Assembly (NCBI GenBank): GCA_963698715.1
Contig: CAVORW010000006.1
Coordinates: 186,001-250,000 of the forward strand
Length of the DNA: 64,000 nucleotides
Source: CAWHJB01 sp963698715
GTDB taxonomy: Bacteria; Chloroflexota; Anaerolineae; Anaerolineales; UBA4823
Direction of reading: 5' to 3'
The translations under genes were made by a program, and so were the position numbers. Below, piece by piece: positions 25,249 to 34,446 of this stretch. A model generated the notes under the pieces. That model was not told the origin of the DNA. It saw only the letters and a program-made list of their open reading frames with translations, and ran no database searches. Numbering within the stretch: position 1 is the first letter of the stretch; each line of letters starts with the position of its first letter.

Positions 25249-25926
25249 TCAGGATTTTTGTATCCCTATGATGCGGATTGCGGCGGAGTGCCCGCCGTAA
25301 TATTTATTCATGCTGATCAGGATCGAAGTCAGGCCTTCAACCACAACGGCATTATCCAAACTGCCGGCATAGAAAGCCTGCATACCTGCCGCGGTTGTCA
25401 GTTCGATAACAGTTTCGGCGGCCTCGAAATCGTCTGCGCATACCAGGACATCCACGTCTAGAGGCTGCCCAAGATTTCTCTTTAATGCGCTGGCTGGTAC
25501 ATTTTGATATGCCGCGACCACTTTTACACCTGCTCCAAGAATATTCTGAGCAACCCGGGCAGCCGATGGTTGTTCGGGGGGATGGGGATCGCGAAAGTCA
25601 ACCCGGGCGGTGGCGTCGACCAAAATTTTTCCTTGTAGAGGTTCAACCAGGCCCGTGACTGCCGCTTGATGGGCTGATTGAACAACCGTAAGGACCGATA
25701 TATCCGCCAGACGGGCAGCTTCTGAATTTTCCAAGCCCGTCACCTTGTTTGTATTCAGTTTTGCATTGAGTTCTGCCGCAGTAGCCTGGGCTTTTTCTAA
25801 CTGGCGGGAGCCGATAATGATAGCATAGCCGGCACTGACCCAGCGCATAGCCAGGCCTGGCCCTTCTTTTCCTGTTCCACCCAGGATCGCGATCGTCGGC
25901 AGTTTGTTAGATGGCAACGTTGTCAT
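25249..25926 (-). CDS. npdG: NADPH:F420 oxidoreductase
   Basis: Moves hydride between NADP(H) and F420. 225 residues with the N-terminal Rossmann loop IAILGGTGKEGPGLAMRW, IGSRQLEKA (NADP phosphate binding Ser-Arg), then VVQSAHQAAV and a C-terminal block FEAAETVIELTTAAGMQAFYAGSLDNA typical of Fno/NpdG. Same strand, spaced 66 bases after ssnA and 10 bases before cofE. Provides reduced F420 for the LLM oxidoreductase at the operon end. Confidence 0.93.
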   Translation of the reverse strand: MTTLPSNKLPTIAILGGTGKEGPGLAMRWVSAGYAIIIGSRQLEKAQATAAELNAKLNTNKVTGLENSEAARLADISVLTVVQSAHQAAVTGLVEPLQGKILVDATARVDFRDPHPPEQPSAARVAQNILGAGVKVVAAYQNVPASALKRNLGQPLDVDVLVCADDFEAAETVIELTTAAGMQAFYAGSLDNAVVVEGLTSILISMNKYYGGHSAAIRIIGIQKS

Positions 25927-25992
25927 AGTTTCTCCGGGTTCTTTCTATATAACGTGGGTTCGGGTTAAATCGAAAATATTACCAGGCTCTTT

Positions 25993-27360
25993 TCAGGAAG
26001 TTGGGACGTAACTCTCATATCGTTGCCAGACGGCCGGGGCGAGACGGCGTGCTTCGGCGGCAATTTCGGCTTCATCCAGGGTGAGCAGCTTCCGGTCGCG
26101 CATTAACAGTTTGCCTGCCACGATTGTCGTCGTCACCATGCTCTCATGAAACCCAAAGATGATTTGCCAGGGAAGATTGCCGGGGGTCACGGGTGTATGT
26201 GGGTGATAGTCCACAAAGATCAGGTCGGCGTGGGCGCCAGGACTGATTTGGCCGAGGGACGCTTGAGGGAAGAAACGTCCTGCCAGGAGGGCGTTGTTGT
26301 GGGTCCCAATTTTTGCGATGACATCGCCCGGCATTCTTCTTGGATCGCGATGCCAAGCTTTGTGCAGCAGGTAGGCAGTTTTCCACTCGGTCCACATGGT
26401 GTGTGAAAACCCGTCTGTCCCCAGACAGACATTAACCCCATCCCGTAGCATTGATTCGACCGCCGCCACGCCTACCCCGTTGTTCATGTTGGAGCGTGGC
26501 TGGTGCGTAACCCAGGTCTTTGATTCTGCCAGCTGATGGATTTCCCGGGCATCGACGTGAATCGCATGTGCAATAATGCTGTTTGGTCCCAACATATCAT
26601 GCTTTGCCAAGCGATCTACCACTCGCAACCCGGACTTCGATAGACTGTCGTATTCGTCTGCTTCATGCTCAGCGACATGGATATGAAAGCCGGTGCCTTC
26701 TGGGACCGCTGCTCTGCACGCTTCGAGGGTGTCATCCGACAATGTCAGGCTGGCATGCATCCCAAAAGTGGCTGCCAGAAGGCCTTTAGATTGGTTATCT
26801 GCGCTGTTTTGCTGCCCCAATCGTTCGATGAACCGGACATTCTCCGCAATTCCCGCTCGCGCTTTGGCTGTTCCATCCCGATCAGTGACTTCGTAGCATA
26901 GGACCGCCCGCAACCCGGATTGATCGACAGCCTCGGCGATCAAATCCAGCGAGCCTTCGATTGCGTTAGGCGAGGCATGATGATCGATCAGGGTGGTCGT
27001 TCCGTGCCGAATCGCATCGACCAGCATCACCTGTGCCGAGGCGCGCACATCTTCAGGTCTGAGGGCTTTATCCAGGGGCCACCAAAGTTTCTTGAGTATT
27101 TCCGGAAAGTCTTTGGGCGCCGGCCCTGGAATTGCCATACCGCGGGAAAATGCACCATAAAAATGAGTATGGGCGCAGATATTTCCGGGCATAACATACT
27201 GCCCGCCAGCATCCAGGCGCTCTGCCTGTGGATGGCGGGCGATGAGTTCTGCTTCCAGTCCAATCTCTGCTATTCGACCATCATCAATGTAGAGCGCCTG
27301 TCCTTCTATCACCTGATTCGGCTCGCCCCAGGTAATCAAGGTGGCATTAGTGATCAACAT
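25993..27360 (-). CDS. ssnA: SsnA-type putative aminohydrolase
   Basis: 455-residue metal-dependent amidohydrolase of the TrzN/AtzA-like group. Blocks seen: AHTHFYGAFSRGMAIPG (metal HxH), KLWWPLDKAL, HGTTTLIDHHASPNAI, HIHVAEHEAD, AHAIHVD and CLGTDGFSHTMW (metal Asp). These match SsnA proteins, which occur beside selenium-dependent molybdenum hydroxylases and are thought to deaminate or ring-open purine-like compounds; exact substrate unknown. GGAGG precedes ATG 27360. The linked hydroxylase genes lie upstream at 27988-31792. Confidence 0.88.
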   Translation of the reverse strand: MLITNATLITWGEPNQVIEGQALYIDDGRIAEIGLEAELIARHPQAERLDAGGQYVMPGNICAHTHFYGAFSRGMAIPGPAPKDFPEILKKLWWPLDKALRPEDVRASAQVMLVDAIRHGTTTLIDHHASPNAIEGSLDLIAEAVDQSGLRAVLCYEVTDRDGTAKARAGIAENVRFIERLGQQNSADNQSKGLLAATFGMHASLTLSDDTLEACRAAVPEGTGFHIHVAEHEADEYDSLSKSGLRVVDRLAKHDMLGPNSIIAHAIHVDAREIHQLAESKTWVTHQPRSNMNNGVGVAAVESMLRDGVNVCLGTDGFSHTMWTEWKTAYLLHKAWHRDPRRMPGDVIAKIGTHNNALLAGRFFPQASLGQISPGAHADLIFVDYHPHTPVTPGNLPWQIIFGFHESMVTTTIVAGKLLMRDRKLLTLDEAEIAAEARRLAPAVWQRYESYVPTS

Positions 27361-27422
27361 ATTTGCCTCCGGTGGTTTACAGTTGTCGGTCCTGTGAGAA
27401 TCATCGCGTTATAAGATGTGGT

Positions 27423-27902
27423 TTAAGCTGGATAGGCCATGGCAAACGCGACCTGTTCTGTAGTTTCAATAGCGCCCGGAATATGCTGCCTCGTCCAGTC
27501 AATTGCTCCCCGCCCATTTAACTTCAGGACTTGCTTCGCCAGGCAGGCAGTATACAGGCCTGTGCGACCTATACCTGCGCTGCAATGAATGACCACTCGC
27601 TTCCCGGCTTGAGCTTCTGCAATTGTCGCAGCCAGTGCCGTCTTTAAGGCGTCCGGCTTTGGGACGCCGAAATCTTCAATGGGCAGGTGGATGATAGTCA
27701 TCCCAAGCTTTTCATAGAGTGCCAACAGATCTCGACCGGATTTAGCAAGAATTTCTGCAGCTTCTGCCAAGACGACCACAGTACCGATCCCCGCCTCCTT
27801 ATAGCGTTCAATCAGAAGCCCATCCGGGTCATATCCGCCAAAAGGCATGGCGCTGCGGAAGATTTTACCAACTAAGCCCAATGGCAGTTCGGTTAACTTC
27901 AT
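27423..27902 (-). CDS. Dual-specificity-type protein phosphatase
   Basis: 159 residues. The P-loop HCSAGIGRTG fits the CX5R signature and the general-acid Asp is in PIEDFGVP about 35 residues earlier, as in cysteine-based phosphatases of the DSP/PTP fold. Cytosolic; substrate unknown (phosphoprotein or phosphorylated small molecule). It sits between the molybdenum hydroxylase and ssnA on the same strand, 62 bases before ssnA. It could be a passenger in the operon. Confidence 0.85.
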   Translation of the reverse strand: MKLTELPLGLVGKIFRSAMPFGGYDPDGLLIERYKEAGIGTVVVLAEAAEILAKSGRDLLALYEKLGMTIIHLPIEDFGVPKPDALKTALAATIAEAQAGKRVVIHCSAGIGRTGLYTACLAKQVLKLNGRGAIDWTRQHIPGAIETTEQVAFAMAYPA

Positions 27903-27987
27903 GAATTCTGTTCCCCTGAAAACCGAAAATTAGCTTGGGTCTTCATGAACTCCAGGGAAGCCATCGACTTCTCTGGGTTGAAACAAA

Positions 27988-30813
27988 TCAGGCTGTTGGC
28001 TGTTGCTGGGCTATGGCCTTTGCGATTTGCTCCTGATCGACTGGCAGCCGATCCACTCTGACGCCTGTAGCGTTGTAAATCGCGTTTGTGATCGCCGGTG
28101 TTGTAGGTATACTGACGATCTCACCGATGCCTTTGGCCCCGTAAGGCCCATCGGCAGTAGGATGTTCGATAACGATCGATTTGATCTCGGGCGTAAGGCT
28201 GATGGATGGGATTCGATAACGGGCCAATCGATCTGTTACCACCAGGCCATCCTTAACGATGAATTCTTCGGTCAGAGCATTGCCCAAGCCCATCACAATG
28301 CCACCCTCAACCTGACCCTGTAAACCTAGCGGGTTGATTGCACGGCCAACATCATTCGCCGCGATCACGCGCAAAACTCGCACTTCACCACTGCGGGTAT
28401 CCACCTCAACTTCGGCTGCCTGGGCCGCAAAGGCAAAAGCGAAGTGCATATCTCCACCCTGGCCGAGCGGTTTGGTTGCTGGCGCCCAGTATTCATATAG
28501 AGCCCACGGTTCGCGGCCTTCGGTTTTCATGATCTCGACCACCTCACCCAATGGGATAGAGTAGCCATTGATCTGGGCCAGCCCCTCAATAAAGCGAATC
28601 TGCTCCGGTGGGTGATCGTATTTTTCAGCCAGAGTAGAGGCAATCGCCTGCCTGAGAGTTTTCGCCGCGTAGCGGGCGGCGTTTCCGGAAACATAAGTTT
28701 GGCGCGAAGCTGTAGTGGGTCCGCCATCCGGCGTCAGGTCGGTGTCCATGACCAGGACCTTCACCTTTTCGGGCGACATTTCAAATTCCTCGGCGACAAT
28801 CATGCGTAAAACGGTTACCAATCCCTGCCCAAGTTCAGCAGAAGATGTCCGGACCTCCAGAGTGCCGTCCCGATAAAGCTCAACTTCTGCCCCAGCTTTA
28901 TCCGGAGCTCCGCCTCCCAATCCGGTGTTTTTATAAGCTACCGAGAAGCCCCAGGCTCGGTGCAGGTGCGGGGCACCCTCGACAGGATGGGCCTTGAATG
29001 GATCATCCCCGGCCACCCGGGTTAATTCCTCACTGACTTTGTCGATACACTCCAATAAGCCGACACTTTCGCGCAGCAGCTGCCCGGTGTTGGTTACTGA
29101 CCCGACCTGCAATGCATTCTGACGCCGCAGGTCGATTGGGTCTCGCCCTAGTTTTTCCGCAAGAATGTCCATCATGGATTCCACGGCAAATGCGGACTGG
29201 GTTACACCAAAACCGCGAAATGCGCCTGCCGGTGGATTATTGGTATACATGGCGTAGCAGTCCGCTTTGACGTGAGGTACTTCATAGGGACCGGATGAGT
29301 GGGTTGTTGCCCGGGTCATTACCTTTTCACCCAGAGAGGCATAAGCGCCAGTATCGCCATAAAGCTCGCTCACAACTGCAGTGAGCTGCCCATCATTCTT
29401 GGCGCCCATCTTCACCCAGATCCGGGTTGCATGACGTTTTGGGTGGACAAGCAGGCTTTCGTGCCGGTCAAACAGCAGTTTCACTGGTCGCCCGGTTGCA
29501 TGAGCCAACAGTGCAGCATGTACCTGGCCGGTAATATCCTCTTTACCACCAAAACCACCACCCATGAGCTGGCCAAGGATCCGCACTTTTTCTTGCGGCC
29601 ATCCCAACGCCCGGGCCACCTGTTCCCGGTCGGCGTAGGGGATTTGCGAGCCGACATAAACCTCCATCCGACCTTCCTCATTGATGCGTGCGATAGAGCA
29701 TTCTGGCTCAAGAAAAGCATGTTCTGTGATCGCGGTGTGGAATATATGCTCGAGGATGATGTCGGCATCTTTAAATCCAGCCTCCACCTCGCCTTTGCGG
29801 ACCTTGATATGTTTTAATAAATTGCCCTTTTCGTGCAGTTGGACGGCATCCGGTTGGTGGGCTTGAACTGCATCTGAGATGATTGTTTGCGGATCGAAAT
29901 CCACCTCGATTAAATCGATAGCTTTTAAAGCGATTTTGCGCGTCTCGGCAGCAACGATCGCAATGCTGTCACCAACGTAACGCACCCGCTCGCCAATCCC
30001 CACCAGGGTGGGCCAGTCATTGATGACCAGGCCGTGGTAGTGTTCACCTGGGATATCTGCGGCTGTCAATACAGCTACTACCCCCGGAAGATCATTAGCT
30101 TTGCTGGCATCGATCCGTGTAACGATGCCATGGGGGATGCCTGCTCGCCGGACGGCTGCATGCAACATGCCTTCAAAAAGCAGGTCGTCGGTAAATTTGG
30201 CACTCCCATTCACTTTTTCTACCGCATCGGGCCTGGCGTGTACGGTTCCGATGATGTTGAATGCACCTTCGGTAGGCAGCTCTGGCAAATCAGCGGGCCG
30301 CGGGTGTGTGCCGGTAGTAACGGCTTGCGCTGCGGCTTTTATGGCCCCAGAAATGGCTGGGTATCCGGCGCAGCGGCACAAAGTATCTTTCAATGCGTGT
30401 TTGATCGCTTCATCATCGGGATCCGGGTTATGCTGTAGCAACGCATAAGAGGTCATCAACTGTCCTGGAATGCAGAATCCGCATTGGACCGCGCCATGAC
30501 TGATGAAAGCCTCTTGTAAGGGGTGCAGCCGAGGCAAATCGTTTTCAGAGCCGTTGGTTTCAACCAGTGGTGGCGCGGTGGCTGCCAATCCCTCAATGGT
30601 CAATATATTATGCCCATCAGCCCGGGCGGCCGGATAAGTGCAGGATAATACTGGCTCGCTATCCACCAGCACTGTGCAGCTTCCACATTCGGCTTCATTG
30701 CAGCCGATTTTTGTACCGATCAGGCCCAGGCGTTCTCGCAGAAGATCGGACAGCATTTCCCCGGGTAAGGGTTCTATCGTCACGGGTTTTCCATTGACAT
30801 AAAAGATCATCAT
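27988..30813 (-). CDS. Molybdenum hydroxylase, fused [2Fe-2S] and molybdopterin subunits (XDH-like)
   Basis: 941 residues. About 1-165: two [2Fe-2S] clusters, first GCNEAECGSCTVLV, second QCGFCIPGQ with CRCAGY. About 185-941: aldehyde oxidase / xanthine dehydrogenase Mo domain with GQLMGGGFGGKED, PAGAFRGFG, the ELGQG block and the catalytic Glu in YGAKGIGEIVS. Oxidises a purine or other N-heterocycle by water-derived hydroxylation, passing electrons to the FAD subunit encoded upstream. Together with ssnA this resembles the selenium-dependent hydroxylase module; a labile selenium ligand is inferred only from context. ATG 30813, with ATG 30810 next. Confidence 0.92.
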   Translation of the reverse strand: MMIFYVNGKPVTIEPLPGEMLSDLLRERLGLIGTKIGCNEAECGSCTVLVDSEPVLSCTYPAARADGHNILTIEGLAATAPPLVETNGSENDLPRLHPLQEAFISHGAVQCGFCIPGQLMTSYALLQHNPDPDDEAIKHALKDTLCRCAGYPAISGAIKAAAQAVTTGTHPRPADLPELPTEGAFNIIGTVHARPDAVEKVNGSAKFTDDLLFEGMLHAAVRRAGIPHGIVTRIDASKANDLPGVVAVLTAADIPGEHYHGLVINDWPTLVGIGERVRYVGDSIAIVAAETRKIALKAIDLIEVDFDPQTIISDAVQAHQPDAVQLHEKGNLLKHIKVRKGEVEAGFKDADIILEHIFHTAITEHAFLEPECSIARINEEGRMEVYVGSQIPYADREQVARALGWPQEKVRILGQLMGGGFGGKEDITGQVHAALLAHATGRPVKLLFDRHESLLVHPKRHATRIWVKMGAKNDGQLTAVVSELYGDTGAYASLGEKVMTRATTHSSGPYEVPHVKADCYAMYTNNPPAGAFRGFGVTQSAFAVESMMDILAEKLGRDPIDLRRQNALQVGSVTNTGQLLRESVGLLECIDKVSEELTRVAGDDPFKAHPVEGAPHLHRAWGFSVAYKNTGLGGGAPDKAGAEVELYRDGTLEVRTSSAELGQGLVTVLRMIVAEEFEMSPEKVKVLVMDTDLTPDGGPTTASRQTYVSGNAARYAAKTLRQAIASTLAEKYDHPPEQIRFIEGLAQINGYSIPLGEVVEIMKTEGREPWALYEYWAPATKPLGQGGDMHFAFAFAAQAAEVEVDTRSGEVRVLRVIAANDVGRAINPLGLQGQVEGGIVMGLGNALTEEFIVKDGLVVTDRLARYRIPSISLTPEIKSIVIEHPTADGPYGAKGIGEIVSIPTTPAITNAIYNATGVRVDRLPVDQEQIAKAIAQQQPTA

Positions 30814-30919
30814 ACACCATCACTTTTTGTGGCCCTGAACTCAGGAGTGCATTCAAGTTCAGGAAATTTGTTGTGGTAGAGCTAGAATTGACAACCTGAA
30901 ATAGGGGGACACAACCTAC

Positions 30920-31792
30920 CTAAGCGGCCCGCTCCCAGGCAGTCCAAAGGGTTTCCTCGAGGAGTGATTTCGATAGATGCCGGCGATATTCTGCGCTGGC
31001 TCGAAGAGGGCTGGTCCGGTAGCGCGCAGTGTCCAGCAAGGCTTGCAGTGCTTCCGCAAAACTTTGCTGGTTTAGGGTTTTGCCACGCAAACTATCTTCT
31101 GCGGTTTTGATTCGCTGTGGGACTGGTCCAGAGGGGCCGACCGCGATATGCAGGTCTTCAAAGATATTGTCCCGGCGGTGGACCCAGGCAGCCATATTTA
31201 GTATAGGCAAGGCAACCCCCTGAGGGCGCATCACACGCCTGAAAGCAGAAGCCGTCCCAATTTGCTGGAGCGGTAGATAAAAGCCAACCAGCAGCTCACA
31301 ACCGGCTTGAAGCGCAGATTTACCAGGCCCCAAGAACAGGCTCTCGATAGGTTCGATTCTGCTGCCATTCGTGCCAGCGACCTCTGCCTGGGCAGCCAAA
31401 GCCATTAAAGCAATGGTTCCATCAGCGGCCGGCAATGCATGCCCAACATTGCCACCCAACGTAGCTGTATTGCGCACCTGGGGTCCGCCAATCAGGCCAC
31501 AGGCCTCGATCAATGCCTGGGCATGCTTGTGCACGAGTTCGGATTTCACTATCTGGTTGAGCGGGACAGACGCGCCAACATATAGCTGGCCCTCCCGGAT
31601 TTCAAGGACCTTCATCTCTTTGACTGCAGTTACATCGACTAGAGTATCAACGGGGGGATGGCGGCCTTGCTGCAAATCCAGCAGCAGATCAGTTCCACCG
31701 GCAATCAAGCTGGCAGAGCCTGGCGCGTTGACCAGGGCTTGTAGAGCATCAGTTACAGACTGTGCAACGTGGTAATTCTTCCAAATTGTCAT
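30920..31792 (-). CDS. Molybdenum hydroxylase FAD-binding subunit (XdhB/CoxM-like)
   Basis: 290 residues. FAD-binding blocks LIAGGTDLLLDLQQG near residue 35 and GGPQVRNTATLGGNVGHALPAADG near 105-128 are typical of the PCMH-type FAD subunit; the C-terminal CODH-like domain follows (AVGPSGPVPQRI). It accepts electrons from the FeS clusters of the 27988-30813 protein. ATG 31792 gives the normal start MTIWKNYH with AGAGG upstream; a longer frame to 31918 would encode the structured leader and is rejected. First gene of the operon. Confidence 0.92.
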   Translation of the reverse strand: MTIWKNYHVAQSVTDALQALVNAPGSASLIAGGTDLLLDLQQGRHPPVDTLVDVTAVKEMKVLEIREGQLYVGASVPLNQIVKSELVHKHAQALIEACGLIGGPQVRNTATLGGNVGHALPAADGTIALMALAAQAEVAGTNGSRIEPIESLFLGPGKSALQAGCELLVGFYLPLQQIGTASAFRRVMRPQGVALPILNMAAWVHRRDNIFEDLHIAVGPSGPVPQRIKTAEDSLRGKTLNQQSFAEALQALLDTARYRTSPLRASAEYRRHLSKSLLEETLWTAWERAA

Positions 31793-31833
31793 GGATCGGT
31801 GCCTCTCGTCTCCGGTTATCAAGCCGGTGCCTG

Positions 31834-31946
31834 TTGTGAACGGCGGCACTTTTCGACGGATAACCCTGCCGGCATCGTTTTTCAGTTTACGGACGCAGTT
31901 TCCAGGTGAACTGCTCACGGCTGGGTGACATCCGACGCCGCCACAA
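31834..31946 (-). ncRNA. Candidate structured leader RNA before the molybdenum hydroxylase operon
   Basis: On the minus strand the RNA would be closed by TTGTGGCGGC (31946-31937) with GCCGCC + CACAA (31847-31834, 4-nt bulge), then GGAT...CCC with GGG...ATCC, GCCG with CGGC, and a terminal GCAGTT/AACTGC hairpin with an 8-nt loop. Its 3' closing strand contains GTGCC, which could alternatively pair with GGCAC overlapping the ribosome-binding site region 15-20 bases before ATG 31792. That is riboswitch-like logic. I cannot match it by eye to a named class; a molybdenum-cofactor riboswitch is one possibility given the genes. Confidence 0.4.
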
Positions 31947-31949
31947 GAT

Positions 31950-32275
31950 TCTATCCAGTGGCGACCACCGATCCAAGTGGATTAAACTATTATCTGTCTA
32001 TAAATCTATTTTTCAGATTCTAAATTCGGTTCTCCTGGCAAGTCTTTCTTCATACTTGCACATTTACATCCCATTATCCTGAATGTATTTTAACATGGAT
32101 AGTACTAGATCGGTAGGGGTAGGGATCAAATGTTGGCTGGAAAATGTTATGGGGTGCGTAAATTGAGCCATCCCCTCAATTTTAACACCCCAAATCTGTG
32201 CCTGCCAACTGTACCCTTTTCTAGAAACGCTAAGAAATGTTAGCTGAAAATCGCGTATAATCGACTCTGGAGGTC
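31950..32275. other. Divergent intergenic region
   Basis: Separates the minus-strand hydroxylase/F420 operon from the + strand DUF1361 gene. AT-rich from 31980 to 32100; both promoters should lie here. A TATAAT at 32256-32261 (+) may serve the DUF1361 gene but no matching -35 was found. No gene seen. Confidence 0.5.
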
Positions 32276-32968
32276 ATGATGGTTGCTCGAATTACCCGGA
32301 TCCATCGATTTTTGGTTGGCCAGATGATGTATCCGATCTTATTATCCACCCTGCTGGCGCTGGCATTATTTGCTGGGCGTATCTATTTGAGTGGTAGTTG
32401 GCTGGTATATGGCAATCTGGTTTGGAATTTATTCCTGGCCTGGATCCCATATCTTTTCAGCGTCAGTGCTGCTGCTCTTCAGAGCCGGTTGCCCAGGGCT
32501 GGCCTGCTGCTCATCGTCCCAGGCGTATTATGGCTGGTATTTTTTCCCAATGCACCTTATATCGTAACAGATTTTCTACATCTGGAACAGCGACCGTATG
32601 TACCGCTCTTATACGATATTTTACTTTTAGCCAGCTTTGCCTGGACTGGGCTTTTCTTGGCAATCGCCTCTCTGCGGACGATGCAGGTCCTGGTAAAGAT
32701 CTACATGGGCGGTTTGATCAGCTGGTTTTTTGTTACCATAGCACTCGGACTGAGTGGGCTGGGAATTTACCTGGGCCGCTTCGAACGCTGGAATACTTGG
32801 GATCTGGTCTTCCATTTCGACACAATTCTCAAAAATACTGCCCAACGCATGCTCAACCCCTTGGATAATTTGCGATTTATCGGTTTTACGGTGCTTTTTA
32901 CTGCCTTTTTGTTAGTCTGTTACCTGACGTTTATATCGGTTCATAAAATAGAGACGCTTGAAGACTGA
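32276..32968 (+). CDS. DUF1361 membrane protein
   Basis: 230 residues with about six to seven hydrophobic segments. The family blocks are clear: LVWNLFLAWIPYLFS, WLVFFPNAPYIVTDFLHL, LLYDILLLASFAWTGL, and YLGRFERWNTWDL. Function of DUF1361 is unknown. GGAGG lies directly before the tandem ATGs 32276 and 32279; the second has the better spacing. The M20 peptidase follows about 100 bases later. Confidence 0.88.
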   Translation: MMVARITRIHRFLVGQMMYPILLSTLLALALFAGRIYLSGSWLVYGNLVWNLFLAWIPYLFSVSAAALQSRLPRAGLLLIVPGVLWLVFFPNAPYIVTDFLHLEQRPYVPLLYDILLLASFAWTGLFLAIASLRTMQVLVKIYMGGLISWFFVTIALGLSGLGIYLGRFERWNTWDLVFHFDTILKNTAQRMLNPLDNLRFIGFTVLFTAFLLVCYLTFISVHKIETLED

Positions 32969-33066
32969 GGCACGTCATCTGCCCCACATGAATTTCTGTG
33001 GGAGTACCACCAAAGAAATTCAAGAGATCCAATAAATATAACCATATGTAAAAGAAGGAGTTCTTT

Positions 33067-34446
33067 ATGTCCATATCAGCAAATGCTGCTATAAAATATG
33101 CCCGGGATAATCGCGAGCGTTTTTTGGCTGAATTGAAAGATTTCGTCAAAATTCCAAGCGTATCTACCGACCCAACTGCCAAGGCAGATATGCAAAAAGC
33201 CGCCGAATGGGTAGCCAACCAACTGCGAAACCTCGGCCTGGAGAATGTAAACATTTACCCGACCGCTGGACATCCGGTTGTATTTGGGGAGAGGTTATCT
33301 GCGGGGGAAACCCGGCCCACAATCCTGATTTATGGACATTATGATGTTCAACCAGCTGAACCCCTGGAGCTCTGGGGTACACCTGCATTTTCCCCCTCAT
33401 TAAAAGGCGAAAACCTTTACGGGCGCGGCGCTTCGGACATGAAAGGCCAGGTTTTAGCCAGCCTGAAGGCGGTTGAAGCTTTGGTTCGGACTGGTGGATT
33501 GCCGGTGAATGTAAAATTCTTCGTTGAAGGCGAGGAAGAAATCGGCTCACCCAACCTTGGTGACTTCATTTCCGCCCAAAAAGAACTACTGGCTTGCGAT
33601 TTTGCTGTGAATCCGGATACTGGCATGATCGGGCCAGAAACACCAACGATTACCTATGGCTTACGCGGTTTGGCTTACTTTGAGTTGCGTGTTAAGGGTC
33701 CGGACCACGATCTTCACTCGGGTCTGTTCGGCGGGGCGGTTCACAATCCGGCTCAGGTCTTGTGCGAATTGATCGCTGGAATGCATGATGAGGATGGACG
33801 CATAACCCTGCCTGGCTTTTATGATGATGTCCAGCCATTGAGTGAGGAAGAGCGGTCAGAACTGTCCCGTTTGCCATTGAGTGAGAAATTCTACCTGGAC
33901 CAGACCGGTGTACCAGCCTTATTCGGCGAGCGAGGCTACACCCCGGTTGAGCGAGTAGGCGCCCGCCCAACACTCGAGGTCAATGGCTTGCTTTCAGGCT
34001 TTACGGGCGAAGGCTCCAAAACAGTGCTGCCGTCCAAAGCGATGGCAAAGATTTCGATGCGCCTGGTGCCAGATCAGGACCCGAATGAGGTTCACCGGCA
34101 GCTCCTGGAATATCTTGAAACCCGCGCGCCGGCTACAATTGAGTATGAACTGATCATGCATGCAGGGGGTCCACCCTCCATTACTGATCGGGAGCTCCCG
34201 GGTGTACTGGCCCTGGCGGATGCATTGGAAGAAACTTGGGGAGTAAGACCGGTCTTCCGGCGTGAGGGCGGGAGTGTACCAGTGACTGCCCAGCTGAAAA
34301 CGATTTTGGGAGTCGAATCGATCCTGACAGGGTTTGGCTTGCCTGATGATAATCTGCATGCGCCGAATGAGAAAATTCATCTGCCCACCTTTTATCGGGG
34401 GATCGACGCCTTGATTCGTTTCTTTGTCAATCTTGGCCAGGCATGA
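33067..34446 (+). CDS. M20-family dipeptidase / metallopeptidase
   Basis: 459-residue cytosolic di-zinc exopeptidase of the dipeptidase type (CNDP/PepV-like). Metal ligands and catalytic residues are visible: His and Asp in YGHYDVQPAE, bridging Asp in GRGASDMKG, catalytic EE in EGEEEIGS, a later metal Asp in NPDTG and a C-terminal His in LHAPNEK. Starts at ATG 33067 after AAGGAG. Its stop overlaps the wecB start by 4 bases (ATGA), so the two are translationally coupled although functionally unrelated by current knowledge. Confidence 0.93.
   Translation: MSISANAAIKYARDNRERFLAELKDFVKIPSVSTDPTAKADMQKAAEWVANQLRNLGLENVNIYPTAGHPVVFGERLSAGETRPTILIYGHYDVQPAEPLELWGTPAFSPSLKGENLYGRGASDMKGQVLASLKAVEALVRTGGLPVNVKFFVEGEEEIGSPNLGDFISAQKELLACDFAVNPDTGMIGPETPTITYGLRGLAYFELRVKGPDHDLHSGLFGGAVHNPAQVLCELIAGMHDEDGRITLPGFYDDVQPLSEEERSELSRLPLSEKFYLDQTGVPALFGERGYTPVERVGARPTLEVNGLLSGFTGEGSKTVLPSKAMAKISMRLVPDQDPNEVHRQLLEYLETRAPATIEYELIMHAGGPPSITDRELPGVLALADALEETWGVRPVFRREGGSVPVTAQLKTILGVESILTGFGLPDDNLHAPNEKIHLPTFYRGIDALIRFFVNLGQA

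Noticed and set aside
29299..29817. 172-codon + frame antisense to the molybdenum hydroxylase
   Set aside because: Its opposite strand encodes conserved Mo-domain motifs; no ribosome-binding site or domain in the + frame.
31793..31918. N-terminal extension of the FAD subunit
   Set aside because: The 42 extra residues have no resemblance to the family and coincide with the structured leader; ATG 31792 gives the normal N-terminus.
31834..31946. Naming the leader a Moco riboswitch
   Set aside because: The gene context fits, but I could not align the helices with the known Moco core; left as an unclassified candidate.
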